This document shows, one piece after another, positions 42,920 through 51,338 of a DNA stretch of 64,000 bases. Source of the DNA: Microtetraspora fusca. Lineage in GTDB: Bacteria > Actinomycetota > Actinomycetes > Streptosporangiales > Streptosporangiaceae. The notes under the pieces are model-generated. The model was not told the origin of the DNA. It searched no databases and saw nothing but the letters and a program-made list of their open reading frames with translations. A program made the translations under genes and the position numbers. Position 1 is the first letter of the stretch. Every line of letters starts with the position of its first letter. The stretch spans positions 1 to 64,000 of the forward strand of contig NZ_BBYK01000038.1 of assembly GCF_001570365.1 (NCBI RefSeq), in the 5' to 3' direction.

Positions 42920-45267
42920 GGATCTCCCCCGTGAAGCCGCTCCCCCTGCACCTCGGCCGACTCGAGCTGCGCCGGTTCACCCGGTCCCGGCTGACCCGGG
43001 CCGCGCTGGTGGGCGTCGTCATGCTGCCCCTGCTGTACGCCGGGCTCTACCTGTGGTCGTTCTGGGACCCGCAGGGCAACCTGAAGAACATCCCCGTCGC
43101 CCTCGTCGTCGAGGATCAGCCGGCGACGACGGACGGCAAGACCGTCGACGCCGGGCGCGACCTGGCCCGCGAGCTCGAAGAGCGCGAGGTCTTCTCCTGG
43201 CACCGCACCGACGCCGCCGGGGCCGATCAGGGCATGCGCGACGGCACCTACTACCTGTCGCTGACGATCCCGCGCGACTTCAGCGCCAACCTCACCTCGC
43301 CGTCCGGCGACGGGCAGCCGCACCCGGCCCTGCTCGGCGTCCGCGTGGACACCGGGCGCAGCTACATCATGCGGACCATCTCCGACGCGGTGTTCGACGA
43401 GGTGAAGGCGGCGGCCGACCGCACCGCGGTCAAGGGGTACCTCGACCAGATCTTCCTGTCCTTCGCCGACCTGCACGACGCGACCGCGAAGGCGGCCGAC
43501 GGCGCCGACCGGATCCACGACGGTTCCACGACCGCCCAGAAGGGCGCGATCAAGCTGGACAAGGGCCTCGGCAGCGCGCAGACCGCCGTGCGCAAGCTCT
43601 CCACCGGCGCGACCACGCTCCATGACGGCTCGGGCACGCTGGCCCGCGGCCTGGACGAGGCGTACAAGGGCTCGACCAAGCTGGCGGGCGGCCTGGCCAC
43701 GGCCGGCAAGGGCGTCGGCGAGCTGCGCGGCGGCCTGGCCGCCCTCGACAAGGGCGCGGCGAAGCTCGCCGAGGGCAACCGGCAGGCGTACGAGAACGTT
43801 CACGCGCTGGCCCCGAAGATCAACCAGGCGGTGGACAAGTACGTGCCGATCCTGAAGGAGAACGGCCCGGCCATCAGGTCGGCGGCGCTGACCGTCGCGG
43901 AGGGCGCCGACACGATCGCGAACGCGCTCGGCGACCTGCCCGACTCCGTGCGGAACCAGGCCGGGCAGGCGCAGCGCGACCTGAGCGCGGTCGAGCGGTG
44001 GCTGGACTCCCACCCCGACGCCGACCCGGAGCTGCGCTCCCTCGTCGGCCGCGCGTCCGGCTCGGCGGGCGAGCTGGCGAGCACGGCCGGCCGCCTGCGG
44101 GACAAGGTCGCCGCCCAGTCCGGCGCGGTGAACGACCTCGCCGCCAAGGCCCGCGCCCTCGCGTCCGACGCCCGCGCGCTCGCCGACGCCGCGCCCGCGC
44201 TCGGCGGCGGGCTGGAGAAGGTCAGAGGCGACTTCGACACGCTGGACTCCGGGCTCAAGCAGCTCGCCAAGGGCGCCTCCGACCTGCATGACGGCACCGG
44301 AAAGGCGTTGAAGGGGGCCACCTCTCTCACGGGCGGCATCGGCGAACTGCGCGGCGGCGCGGGCAGCCTGTCGGACGGCCTGCACCGGCTCGACAGCGGC
44401 GCCCAGCAGCTCAACGCCGGACTCGGCACGCTCGCCTCCGGGGCGGGCAAGCTCGGCGACGGCATCGGCGAACTGCGCGGCGGGGCCGGCAAGCTCGGCT
44501 CGGGCCTGGGCGAGCTGGCCGACGGCTCCGGCGAGCTGGCCGCCAAGCTCGGCGACGGCGCGGCCCAGATCCCCTCCTACGGCGCCGGCGAGCGCGACAG
44601 CCGTACCGACGTGATGAGCGAGCCGGTGCGGGTGTCCACCGAGGTGGACAACGAGGTGCCCAACTACGGCACCGGCTTCGCGCCGTTCTTCGTGCCGCTC
44701 GCACTGTGGGTCGGCGCGATGGTGACCTACATGGTGCTGCGGCCGGTCAACCCCCGGATGCTCGCGGGCTCCGCCCCGGCCTGGCGTACCGCCCTCGCGG
44801 GCTGGCTGCCCGGCGTGGCGATGGGCGCGCTGCAGGTCGCGGTGCTGCTCGCCGTGCTGCGGTTCGGCCTGGGCATGGAGGCGCGGAACTGGGCCGGGGC
44901 GGCCGCGTTCCTGCTGCTCACGGTGGCGGCGTTCCTCGCGATCGTGCAGGCGGTGAACGCGCTCGTCGGGCCGCCCGGACGGGTGCTGGTGCTGGCGCTG
45001 CTGATGCTGCAGCTCACCTCGGCCGCCGGGACGTACCCGATCGAGACCTCGCCCGGGTTCTTCCAGACCATCTCCCCCTGGCTGCCGATGAGCTGGGTGG
45101 TCGCGGGGATGCGGCGGCTGATCAGTGGCGGCGACACGATCATCGTGTGGCAGGCTTGCGGCGTGCTTTCCGTCTTCGTCGTCGCCGGCCTCGCGCTGAC
45201 CATGCTCGCGGTGCGCAAGGGCCGTACCTGGACCATGCGCAGGCTCAAGCCGGAGCTGGCGCTGTGA
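42916..45267 (+). CDS. YhgE/Pip domain membrane protein
   Basis: 783-residue protein: one N-terminal span (residues ~28-48), a ~550-residue external region of heptad-like, Gly-rich repeats (LRGGLAALDKGAAKLAEG, GELRGGAGKLGSGLGEL), then five to six C-terminal spans of ABC-2 type. This is the YhgE/Pip architecture (phage infection protein, ESX-linked exporters). With the preceding ATPase-like protein and following TetR it forms a drug/lipid export-like operon. GTG start at 42916 overlaps the ATPase stop. Confidence 0.92.
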   Translation: MRISPVKPLPLHLGRLELRRFTRSRLTRAALVGVVMLPLLYAGLYLWSFWDPQGNLKNIPVALVVEDQPATTDGKTVDAGRDLARELEEREVFSWHRTDAAGADQGMRDGTYYLSLTIPRDFSANLTSPSGDGQPHPALLGVRVDTGRSYIMRTISDAVFDEVKAAADRTAVKGYLDQIFLSFADLHDATAKAADGADRIHDGSTTAQKGAIKLDKGLGSAQTAVRKLSTGATTLHDGSGTLARGLDEAYKGSTKLAGGLATAGKGVGELRGGLAALDKGAAKLAEGNRQAYENVHALAPKINQAVDKYVPILKENGPAIRSAALTVAEGADTIANALGDLPDSVRNQAGQAQRDLSAVERWLDSHPDADPELRSLVGRASGSAGELASTAGRLRDKVAAQSGAVNDLAAKARALASDARALADAAPALGGGLEKVRGDFDTLDSGLKQLAKGASDLHDGTGKALKGATSLTGGIGELRGGAGSLSDGLHRLDSGAQQLNAGLGTLASGAGKLGDGIGELRGGAGKLGSGLGELADGSGELAAKLGDGAAQIPSYGAGERDSRTDVMSEPVRVSTEVDNEVPNYGTGFAPFFVPLALWVGAMVTYMVLRPVNPRMLAGSAPAWRTALAGWLPGVAMGALQVAVLLAVLRFGLGMEARNWAGAAAFLLLTVAAFLAIVQAVNALVGPPGRVLVLALLMLQLTSAAGTYPIETSPGFFQTISPWLPMSWVVAGMRRLISGGDTIIVWQACGVLSVFVVAGLALTMLAVRKGRTWTMRRLKPELAL

Positions 45268-45857
45268 CCCGCGAGGACACCCGGAACCGGCTCTTCCGGG
45301 CGGCGGTCGAGCTGATCGCCGAGCAGGGGTTCTCCGGCACGACCGTCGACGCCATCGCCGAGCGGGCGGGCGTGGCCAAGGGCACCGTGTTCTACAACTT
45401 CGGCAGCAAGGACGCCCTGTTCGCCGCCCTGCTCGACCACGGGATCGGGCGGCTCAGCGCGTCCCTGGCGGAGGCGGCCGAGGCGCCCGGGGCGGCGGGC
45501 GAGCCGGCCGCCCCGCTGGCCCGGCTCGACGCGGTCGTGCTGGCGCAGCTCCGCTTCCTCGACGAGTACGGGCCGTTCGCCCGCGTGCTGTTCGGCGAGA
45601 TGTGGCGCACGGCCTGGCAGGAGGCGGTCGTGCGGCTCCGGGAGAACGCGCTCGGCGTCTACGAGCGCGTCCTCGCGGACGCGGTCGCCGCCGGGGAGCT
45701 GCGTGAGGACTTCGACACCGGGACCGCGGCGACCGCGCTGTTCGGCATGGTGCTGACGGTCTCGATCGAGCGACGGGTGCTGCGTCCCGAGCGCCCGCTG
45801 GAGGAGGTCCACGCCACGCTGGTCGAGCTGATCCACGGCCGGGTGACCCGCGGGTGA
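45264..45857 (+). CDS. TetR-family repressor of YhgE operon
   Basis: 197 residues with N-terminal helix-turn-helix (residues ~10-50, TVDAIAERAGVAKGTVFYNFGSK) and a helical ligand domain. Coupled to the YhgE gene by a GTGA overlap; a perfect palindrome lies at the operon promoter, so it is probably an autorepressor released by a membrane-active compound. Confidence 0.92.
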   Translation: MTREDTRNRLFRAAVELIAEQGFSGTTVDAIAERAGVAKGTVFYNFGSKDALFAALLDHGIGRLSASLAEAAEAPGAAGEPAAPLARLDAVVLAQLRFLDEYGPFARVLFGEMWRTAWQEAVVRLRENALGVYERVLADAVAAGELREDFDTGTAATALFGMVLTVSIERRVLRPERPLEEVHATLVELIHGRVTRG

Positions 45858-45871
45858 CGTCACGCGTGACG
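45858..45871. repeat. 14-bp perfect palindrome after TetR gene
   Basis: CGTCACGCGTGACG starts the base after the TetR stop codon. It could be a weak hairpin terminator (no T-run) or an operator for the next gene. Confidence 0.4.
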
Positions 45872-45924
45872 CGCCGTCGGTGACCAAATCGGTCGAAGCG
45901 GGTTAGCCCTCCGAGACGATCTGC

Positions 45925-45937
45925 AACTAACGTAGTT
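45925..45937. promoter_or_regulatory. AACTA-N3-TAGTT inverted repeat before VWA gene
   Basis: Perfect 5-bp arms, AT-rich against the background, 74 bases before the start of the solute-binding/VWA gene; a TAGACA sequence at 45953 could be the -10 box. Confidence 0.35.
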
Positions 45938-46010
45938 CGCCGTTCGTCAGGATAGACAGCGATCTCAGCGGCCGGATCGAGGCCGTGGCCCGCCTTCCCC
46001 CGGAGGACGC

Positions 46011-47840
46011 GTGTACCAGCCCCAGCAGCAGAGGCGACGCCGCAGCTTCGCTCCGTTCATCGTCGCGATCATCCTCGCGGGCGCCCTGATCGTCGGGCTG
46101 AAGCTCTTCTTCGGCGGGGGCGTGAGCCTCGGTGGTGGTGGCGACGACGGCGGCGGCGCCACCGGCCAGAAGCTCGCCTGCGGCGACGGCGGCACGACCG
46201 TGACGGTCGCCGCCTCCAGCGAGAAGGCCGAACTGCTCCGGGAGATGGCGAACCGCTACAACGGCCGCGAGGTCGGCGGCCACTGTGTGGACGTGGTGAT
46301 CAAGGCCAAGGCGTCCGGCGGCGCGATGCAGGCCCTCGCCCGAGGCTGGAACACCGAGCAGGACGGCCCGAAGCCGGACGTGTGGACCCCGGCCGGCACC
46401 GGCTGGATCACGATGCTGCAACAGCACGCCGCGGGGGCGGACAAGGGGCAGATCGTCTCCGGGGACAACCCGTCGATCGCCACGACCCCGCTCGTCATCG
46501 CCATGCCCAAGCCGATGGCGCAGGCGCTCGGCTGGCCGGGCAAGCAGCTCGGCTGGTCGGACATCCTCGACCTCGCCAACGACCCCAAGGGCTGGGCGAA
46601 GTACGGCCACCCCGAGTGGGGGCGGTTCCGGCTCGGCAAGACCAACCCCGAGTTCTCGACCGCCGGGCTGAACGCCACCGTCGGCGCGTACTTCGCGGCC
46701 ACCGGCCTCTCCGGCGACCTGTCGGAGAAGAACGTCTCCGACCCCGCCACCCGGCGGTTCGTCCAGGGCGTCGAGCGGTCGATCGTCCACTACGGCGACA
46801 CCACGCTGACCTTCCTCACCAACCTCCAGCACGCCGACGACCAGGGCGCGGCCATGTCGTACATCTCGGCCGTGACCGTCGAGGAGAAGTCGGTCTGGGA
46901 CTACAACCAGGGCAACCCGAGCGGCGACCCGAAGACCCTCGGCGACCACCCGAAGCCGAAGGTTCCGCTGGTGGCGATCTATCCCAAGGAGGGCACGCTC
47001 CTCTCGGACAACCCGTACGCGGTGCTGTCCTGGGCGGGTGACGAGAAGCGCGCCGCCGCGCTCGACTTCCTGAAGTTCCTCCATGAGGACGAGCAGCAGA
47101 AGAAGTTCGCGTCGTATGCCTTCCGCTCGGCGGACGGCAAGCCGGGCGAGCTGATCACCGCCGCGAACGGGCTGGACCCGAAGCAGCCCGCGACCACGCT
47201 CAGCGTCCCGATCCCGAACGTGCTGGACAAGACGCTCAAGAGCTGGGCCGAGCTGCGCAAGCCGGCCAACGTGCTGATCGTGATGGACACCTCGGGCTCG
47301 ATGGGCGCCGACGTGGCCGGCACCGGCAAGACCAAGCTCGACCTCGCCCGCGAGGCCGCGATCAACGCGCTGCCCCAGTTCGGCCCGAACGACCGGGTCG
47401 GCCTGTGGATGTTCTCCCTCGACCAGGGCGGCGGCAAGGACTACCTCGAACTCGCCCCCATGGCCAAGAACAACAAGAAGACCCTGGAGAGCAAGCTGAA
47501 CGGTCTCATCCCCAACGGCGGGACCGGCCTGTACGACACCACGCTGGCGTCGTACCAGCACGTGATGTCGCACCGGGATGACAACGCGATCAACGCGGTC
47601 GTCTTCCTGACGGACGGCAAGAACGAGGACAACAACTCGATCTCGCTGAACACGCTGATCTCCAAGCTGCACACGGAGGCCGGGGAGGACACGGTCCGCG
47701 TGTTCACGATCGCCTACGGCTCGGACGCCGACCTGGAGACGCTCAAGAAGATCTCCCAGACCACGGACGCCGCGGCCTACGACTCCCGCAAGGCCGGGAG
47801 CATCGACGACGTCTTCACCGCCGTGATCTCCAACTTCTGA
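46011..47840 (+). CDS. solute-binding and VWA domain membrane-anchored protein
   Basis: 609 residues. Basic N-terminus and one span (residues ~13-33), a Gly-rich linker, an extracellular solute-binding-type domain (~55-400; TVTVAASSEKAELLREMANRYNG start) and a C-terminal von Willebrand A domain (~415-605) with an intact MIDAS: DTSGSMG, Thr in GGTGLYDTT and FLTDGKNED. Fusion of a binding-protein fold with a VWA is known in actinomycetes but its function is not. GTG start with ggagg five bases upstream. The next gene, 15 bases on, is probably a partner. Confidence 0.88.
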   Translation: MYQPQQQRRRRSFAPFIVAIILAGALIVGLKLFFGGGVSLGGGGDDGGGATGQKLACGDGGTTVTVAASSEKAELLREMANRYNGREVGGHCVDVVIKAKASGGAMQALARGWNTEQDGPKPDVWTPAGTGWITMLQQHAAGADKGQIVSGDNPSIATTPLVIAMPKPMAQALGWPGKQLGWSDILDLANDPKGWAKYGHPEWGRFRLGKTNPEFSTAGLNATVGAYFAATGLSGDLSEKNVSDPATRRFVQGVERSIVHYGDTTLTFLTNLQHADDQGAAMSYISAVTVEEKSVWDYNQGNPSGDPKTLGDHPKPKVPLVAIYPKEGTLLSDNPYAVLSWAGDEKRAAALDFLKFLHEDEQQKKFASYAFRSADGKPGELITAANGLDPKQPATTLSVPIPNVLDKTLKSWAELRKPANVLIVMDTSGSMGADVAGTGKTKLDLAREAAINALPQFGPNDRVGLWMFSLDQGGGKDYLELAPMAKNNKKTLESKLNGLIPNGGTGLYDTTLASYQHVMSHRDDNAINAVVFLTDGKNEDNNSISLNTLISKLHTEAGEDTVRVFTIAYGSDADLETLKKISQTTDAAAYDSRKAGSIDDVFTAVISNF

Positions 47841-47855
47841 GTCAGGAGCCCTCCC

Positions 47856-48605
47856 GTGTCCCGTTTCACCGACGAGCTCCGCGACCCCTGGGGGCTCCTC
47901 ATCGGCGCCACCGCGGGTGGGGCCGCCTGGGCCGTCGACGTGCACCCCGCCGCCGCGGCGGGCGTCGGGATCGCGGTGTGGCTGGCCAAGGCGTTCGCCT
48001 CCGCCTGGGTGTCCACGGGCGGCGAGAGCCGCCGGGACGAGCCGGAGCCGCCGCCGGTCACCAAGGGCAGCCCGGAGGAGGGGTGGCTGCGGCGGGCCGA
48101 ACGGGCGGCCCGCTCGTTCGCGGACCTGACCGCCTCGATGCGCGGCCGGATCCTGCTCGACCGGATCGCCGCGATGGCGCCGCAGGTCGACGACACCGTC
48201 GCGACGCTGCGGCGGCTGGCCGGGCAGGCGTCGGTCACCGGCGCGGCGCTGGCCCGCTTCGACCCGGGCCGGCTCGCGCAGGAGCGCGCGCGGCTCGACC
48301 AGGCCCGCCGGGCGGCCACGCCGGACGTCGCCGGCGAGCTGGACCGGTCGATCGCCGCGCTGAACGCGCAGCAGGAGGTGATCGACCGGCTGACGGCGGC
48401 GCGCGGCCGGGTCCTGGCACGCCTGGAGTCCGGCGCGATCAGCCTGGAGGGCCTCGTGGCGCGGGTGATCGAGGTGTCGGCGATGACCGCGACCTCGGCG
48501 GTGGACGGCGGCACGGCGGCGCTCGACGAGCTGACCTCCGAGCTGGAGCTCACCCGGCAGAGCCTGCGCGAGGTCGAGGAGGCCACCCGCGGCGACCTCG
48601 GTTAG
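47856..48605 (+). CDS. uncharacterised coiled-coil protein, partner of VWA gene
   Basis: 249 residues. An N-terminal hydrophobic stretch (~12-50) could form one or two membrane spans, followed by a Pro/Glu linker and a mainly helical, Arg/Ala-rich region with strong coiled-coil character (LRRLAGQASVTG, LDRSIAALNAQQEVIDRL, ELTRQSLREVEEATRG). I do not recognise the family. Its place directly after the solute-binding/VWA gene suggests a cytoplasmic adaptor. Confidence 0.78.
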   Translation: MSRFTDELRDPWGLLIGATAGGAAWAVDVHPAAAAGVGIAVWLAKAFASAWVSTGGESRRDEPEPPPVTKGSPEEGWLRRAERAARSFADLTASMRGRILLDRIAAMAPQVDDTVATLRRLAGQASVTGAALARFDPGRLAQERARLDQARRAATPDVAGELDRSIAALNAQQEVIDRLTAARGRVLARLESGAISLEGLVARVIEVSAMTATSAVDGGTAALDELTSELELTRQSLREVEEATRGDLG

Positions 48606-48625
48606 CGGGGTCGGTTCGATCCCGG

Positions 48626-49570
48626 TCAGCTCGGCAGGAGGCGGGCGAGCTCGGCGGGGCCGGCGTTGGCCCCCGTACAGACCACGGCGACCTTGCTTCC
48701 GGCGAACTCGTCCCGGCGGGCGAGCAGCCCGGCCAGCGCGGCGGCGCCCGCCCCTTCGGCCAGGGTGTGGGCGTGGGTGACCAGCAGGCGCTGTGCCGCG
48801 AGGATGTCGTCGTCGCCGACCAACATGAAGTCCGACAGGCTCTCGCGCATGACCTCCTGGGGCACGGCGAAGGCCGATCCCGTGGCCAGGCCCTCGACCG
48901 TCGTCTTCACCGGCCGCCGGACGGGCTCGCCGAGACGCCACGAGTCGTGGGCCGCGGGCGCCTGCGCCGACTGGACCGCGATGACCCGGCAGCCGGGCGC
49001 GACGGCCCTGGCCACGACGCAGGCGGCGGCCGCGCCGGTGCCCGACCCGACCGGGACGAAGATCGCGTCGAGGTCGGGCCGCCGCGCGAGGATCTCCAGG
49101 TAGAGCGTGCCGATCCCGGCGATGATGTCCGGCTCGTCCGCCGGGCCGATCAGCCGCATTCCCTGCCGCGCGGCGCTCTCCCGCGCGTGGTCCGCCGCCT
49201 CCACCATGCTCGCCCCGGCGATCTCGACGGTCGCGCCGAGGGCCTCCACCGCCGTGACCTTGGCCGGGTTGGGGTTCTCCGGCATCACGATGGAGCAGGG
49301 CACGCCGAACAGCCGCGCGGCGTACGCCACGGACTGGGCGTGGTTCCCGGTCGAGTACGTCAACACGCCGCTCGACCGGTCCGCCATCCCGGCCAGCAGT
49401 GTGATGCCGCCGCGCACCTTGAACGCGCCGGTCGGCTGGACGTTCTCGTGCTTGACGTGCACCTCGGCCCCGGCGACCGCGTTCAGCACGGGATAGGACC
49501 ACATCGGCGTTTCGGGCAGGTGGGGGGCGAGCAGCGTCCGGGCGCGCAGGACATCGCGAAGATCTGTCAT
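48626..49570 (-). CDS. threonine/serine dehydratase-like PLP enzyme
   Basis: 314-residue fold-type II PLP enzyme of the threonine ammonia-lyase/serine racemase group. PLP lysine Lys51 in TGAFKVRGG, phosphate-binding GSGTGAAA, STGNHAQSVAYAA contacting the substrate carboxylate, and Glu/Asn at the end (TGANAGP). No C-terminal ACT domain, so a catabolic or racemase-type enzyme rather than biosynthetic IlvA. Divergent from a LysR gene across a 103-base AT-richer gap, a common pairing for regulation of the enzyme gene. Confidence 0.9.
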   Translation of the reverse strand: MTDLRDVLRARTLLAPHLPETPMWSYPVLNAVAGAEVHVKHENVQPTGAFKVRGGITLLAGMADRSSGVLTYSTGNHAQSVAYAARLFGVPCSIVMPENPNPAKVTAVEALGATVEIAGASMVEAADHARESAARQGMRLIGPADEPDIIAGIGTLYLEILARRPDLDAIFVPVGSGTGAAAACVVARAVAPGCRVIAVQSAQAPAAHDSWRLGEPVRRPVKTTVEGLATGSAFAVPQEVMRESLSDFMLVGDDDILAAQRLLVTHAHTLAEGAGAAALAGLLARRDEFAGSKVAVVCTGANAGPAELARLLPS

Positions 49571-49673
49571 GCGCTCCAGAGTCGCGGGCCCGGCATTCAT
49601 CAGTCCAACAGAGATTTTCGCGGTTTCATATAGATAGGGTTGATATTTCCATTGGATCCGCGAGGGGGCGACC

Positions 49674-50606
49674 ATGCTCGATCCCGTACGGCTTCGCGTG
49701 CTGGTCGCGGTCGCCGCCCATGGCTCCGTCACCGCGGCGGCGCGCGAGTTGCACTACTCGCAGCCCTCGGTGAGCCATCACCTCGCCCGGCTGGAGGCCG
49801 AGACCGGGGCGAAACTGGTCCAACGGGTCGGCCGCGGCATCCGGCTGACCGAGGCCGGTCTGCTGCTGGCCGAACGCGCGGCGGAGATTCTCGGCCGCAT
49901 GGAGTCCGCCGAAGCGGAGCTCGACAGTCATATCGGGCTCCGCGCCGGCCGGGTGCGGCTGGTCGCCTTCCCATCCGCTCTTGGCACGTTCGTCCCGACG
50001 GCGGCCGTCCGGCTTGCCGACGACCATCCGGGGCTGGACCTGCGGCTCGCGGAGGCGGAGCCGCCGGAGGCGTTGCGAATGCTCCGCGCCGGCGACGTCG
50101 ACGTCGCCGTGATCTTCCGCTATGAGGAGACCGGCCCCGAGGACGACGGGATCCGGCTCACGCGTCTCTTCGACGACCCGACCTGCCTCGTCACCCCGGC
50201 GGGCACAGCGGACACGGGCGTGGAGGGCGTCGGAGCGCACGCGCGTTCGCGGTGGATCGCGGGCTGCGACCGCTGCCGGTCCCACCTGCTCGACCTCTGT
50301 TCACAGGCGGGGTTCGAGCCACGCATATCGTTCACCACTGACGACTACGTCGCCGTTCAGGCAATGGTGGCGGCCGGCCTCGGCGTCGCCGTACTCCCTG
50401 CGCTGGCGCTGTCCGCGCATCACTCTCCCGGGATCCGGGTGGCCGAGCTGCCGGGATCGGCTCGGCGCGTCTTCGCCGCGACATACGGCGAGCCACCCGA
50501 CCCACCCGCCACCGCCGCCCTTCTGACCGCTTTGACGCGAAGCGAGCCCCGGGGAGACCCTATTCGTGGCCACACGCTCGCATTATCAGATAATCTGATT
50601 ACATGA
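49674..50606 (+). CDS. LysR-family transcriptional regulator
   Basis: 310 residues: N-terminal winged helix (LRVLVAVAAHGSVTAAARELHYSQPSVSHHL) and LysR substrate domain (~85-290). Likely regulates the divergent dehydratase-like gene. The last ~20 residues are atypical: they contain a rare TTA codon (50583-50585) and the operator of a toxin-antitoxin operon, whose first ATG overlaps the LysR stop (ATGA at 50603-50606). The original C-terminus was probably changed when the toxin-antitoxin pair arrived. Confidence 0.9.
   Translation: MLDPVRLRVLVAVAAHGSVTAAARELHYSQPSVSHHLARLEAETGAKLVQRVGRGIRLTEAGLLLAERAAEILGRMESAEAELDSHIGLRAGRVRLVAFPSALGTFVPTAAVRLADDHPGLDLRLAEAEPPEALRMLRAGDVDVAVIFRYEETGPEDDGIRLTRLFDDPTCLVTPAGTADTGVEGVGAHARSRWIAGCDRCRSHLLDLCSQAGFEPRISFTTDDYVAVQAMVAAGLGVAVLPALALSAHHSPGIRVAELPGSARRVFAATYGEPPDPPATAALLTALTRSEPRGDPIRGHTLALSDNLIT
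50586..50598. promoter_or_regulatory. toxin-antitoxin operator palindrome
   Basis: TCAGAT-A-ATCTGA, perfect 6-bp arms around one base, four bases before the antitoxin ATG and inside the end of the LysR coding region. The AT-rich surroundings contrast with the rest of the gene. Typical placement for Phd/YefM autorepression. Confidence 0.65.
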
Positions 50607-50863
50607 AGGTGATGAGCGCCACAGAGGCGTCCCGAAGCTTCGCGACCGTTCTGGACGAGGTGGAGAGCGGGGAGACCATCGTGGTCACGCGAGGAGGCAG
50701 GCGCATCGCAGTGATCGGACCGGCCCCGACCGCACCGGGTCGCATGGTGAAGGCATTTCTCGCCCGTAGCGCAGGCAAGGTGGACGCCGACTTCGAGACC
50801 GACGTCGCGGCGGCTCGTGAGGCGGTTGACGACGAGATGAGGACCCTGTGGCCGGACGCCTGA
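50603..50863 (+). CDS. Phd/YefM-family antitoxin
   Basis: 86 residues: N-terminal Phd/YefM DNA-binding fold (MSATEASRSFATVLDEVESGETIVVTRGGRRIAVI) and an acidic C-terminal toxin-binding tail. It overlaps the PIN toxin by 16 bases. Neutralises the toxin and represses the operon. Confidence 0.93.
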   Translation: MKVMSATEASRSFATVLDEVESGETIVVTRGGRRIAVIGPAPTAPGRMVKAFLARSAGKVDADFETDVAAAREAVDDEMRTLWPDA

Positions 50864-51255
50864 TGCTGGACACCTGCGTTCTCATCGCGGCGGAACGGGG
50901 TCGCGGCCGCCTGGACGAGGTGATCGGCGACGCCGACGACGTCGCCATCGCCGCGATTACCGTGGCGGAACTGCTCATGGGTGTCGAGATGGCTGACATG
51001 GCTCACCGCCAGAGTCGGCAGTCCTTCGTCGACGAGGTCCTGGCGCTGATTCCCGTCGAGGAGTACACGACGGACGTCGCGCGAGTCCACGCGCGGCTCA
51101 TGGCGCATGTCCGGCGACAAGGCAAGCCGCGCGGGGCCTACGATCTGCAGATCGCCGCCACCGCTGCCGCCACCGCGAGAACGCTGATCACGATGGACTC
51201 CTCGGCGGTCTTCGACGATCTGCCCGGGGTGCAGGCGAGGGTCGTTCCCGTCTGA
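50848..51255 (+). CDS. vapC: PIN-domain toxin (VapC-like)
   Basis: 135-residue PIN ribonuclease. Acidic active-site positions: Asp8 in LMLDTCVLI, Glu in TVAELLMG (~residue 41), Asp in GAYDLQIAATA (~residue 99) and a late Asp in TMDSSAVFDDL. VapC toxins cleave tRNA or rRNA when free of antitoxin. GTG start at 50848 inside the antitoxin gene. Confidence 0.92.
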   Translation: MAGRLMLDTCVLIAAERGRGRLDEVIGDADDVAIAAITVAELLMGVEMADMAHRQSRQSFVDEVLALIPVEEYTTDVARVHARLMAHVRRQGKPRGAYDLQIAATAAATARTLITMDSSAVFDDLPGVQARVVPV

Positions 51256-51326
51256 GCCCCGATGGGTTCCGGGGCGGCGTCTCGCGCGGCGGAAAAACGG
51301 GATGTCGCGGGAGTGGGGTGCTTGGT

Positions 51327-51332
51327 TATGCT
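51327..51332 (+). promoter_or_regulatory. -10 box of probable leaderless promoter (LysE)
   Basis: TATGCT six bases before the ATG at 51339; no ribosome site. Supports 51339 over the in-frame start at 51318. Confidence 0.5.
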
Positions 51333-51338
51333 CCGCCC

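Noticed and set aside
45927..49502. A 1191-codon minus-strand open frame opposite the VWA, coiled-coil and dehydratase genes
   Set aside because: It is the mirror of strongly GC3-biased real genes, is full of Arg/Gly/Ala/Val/Asp with no motif, and crosses gene boundaries. Similar long mirrors opposite other genes were dropped.
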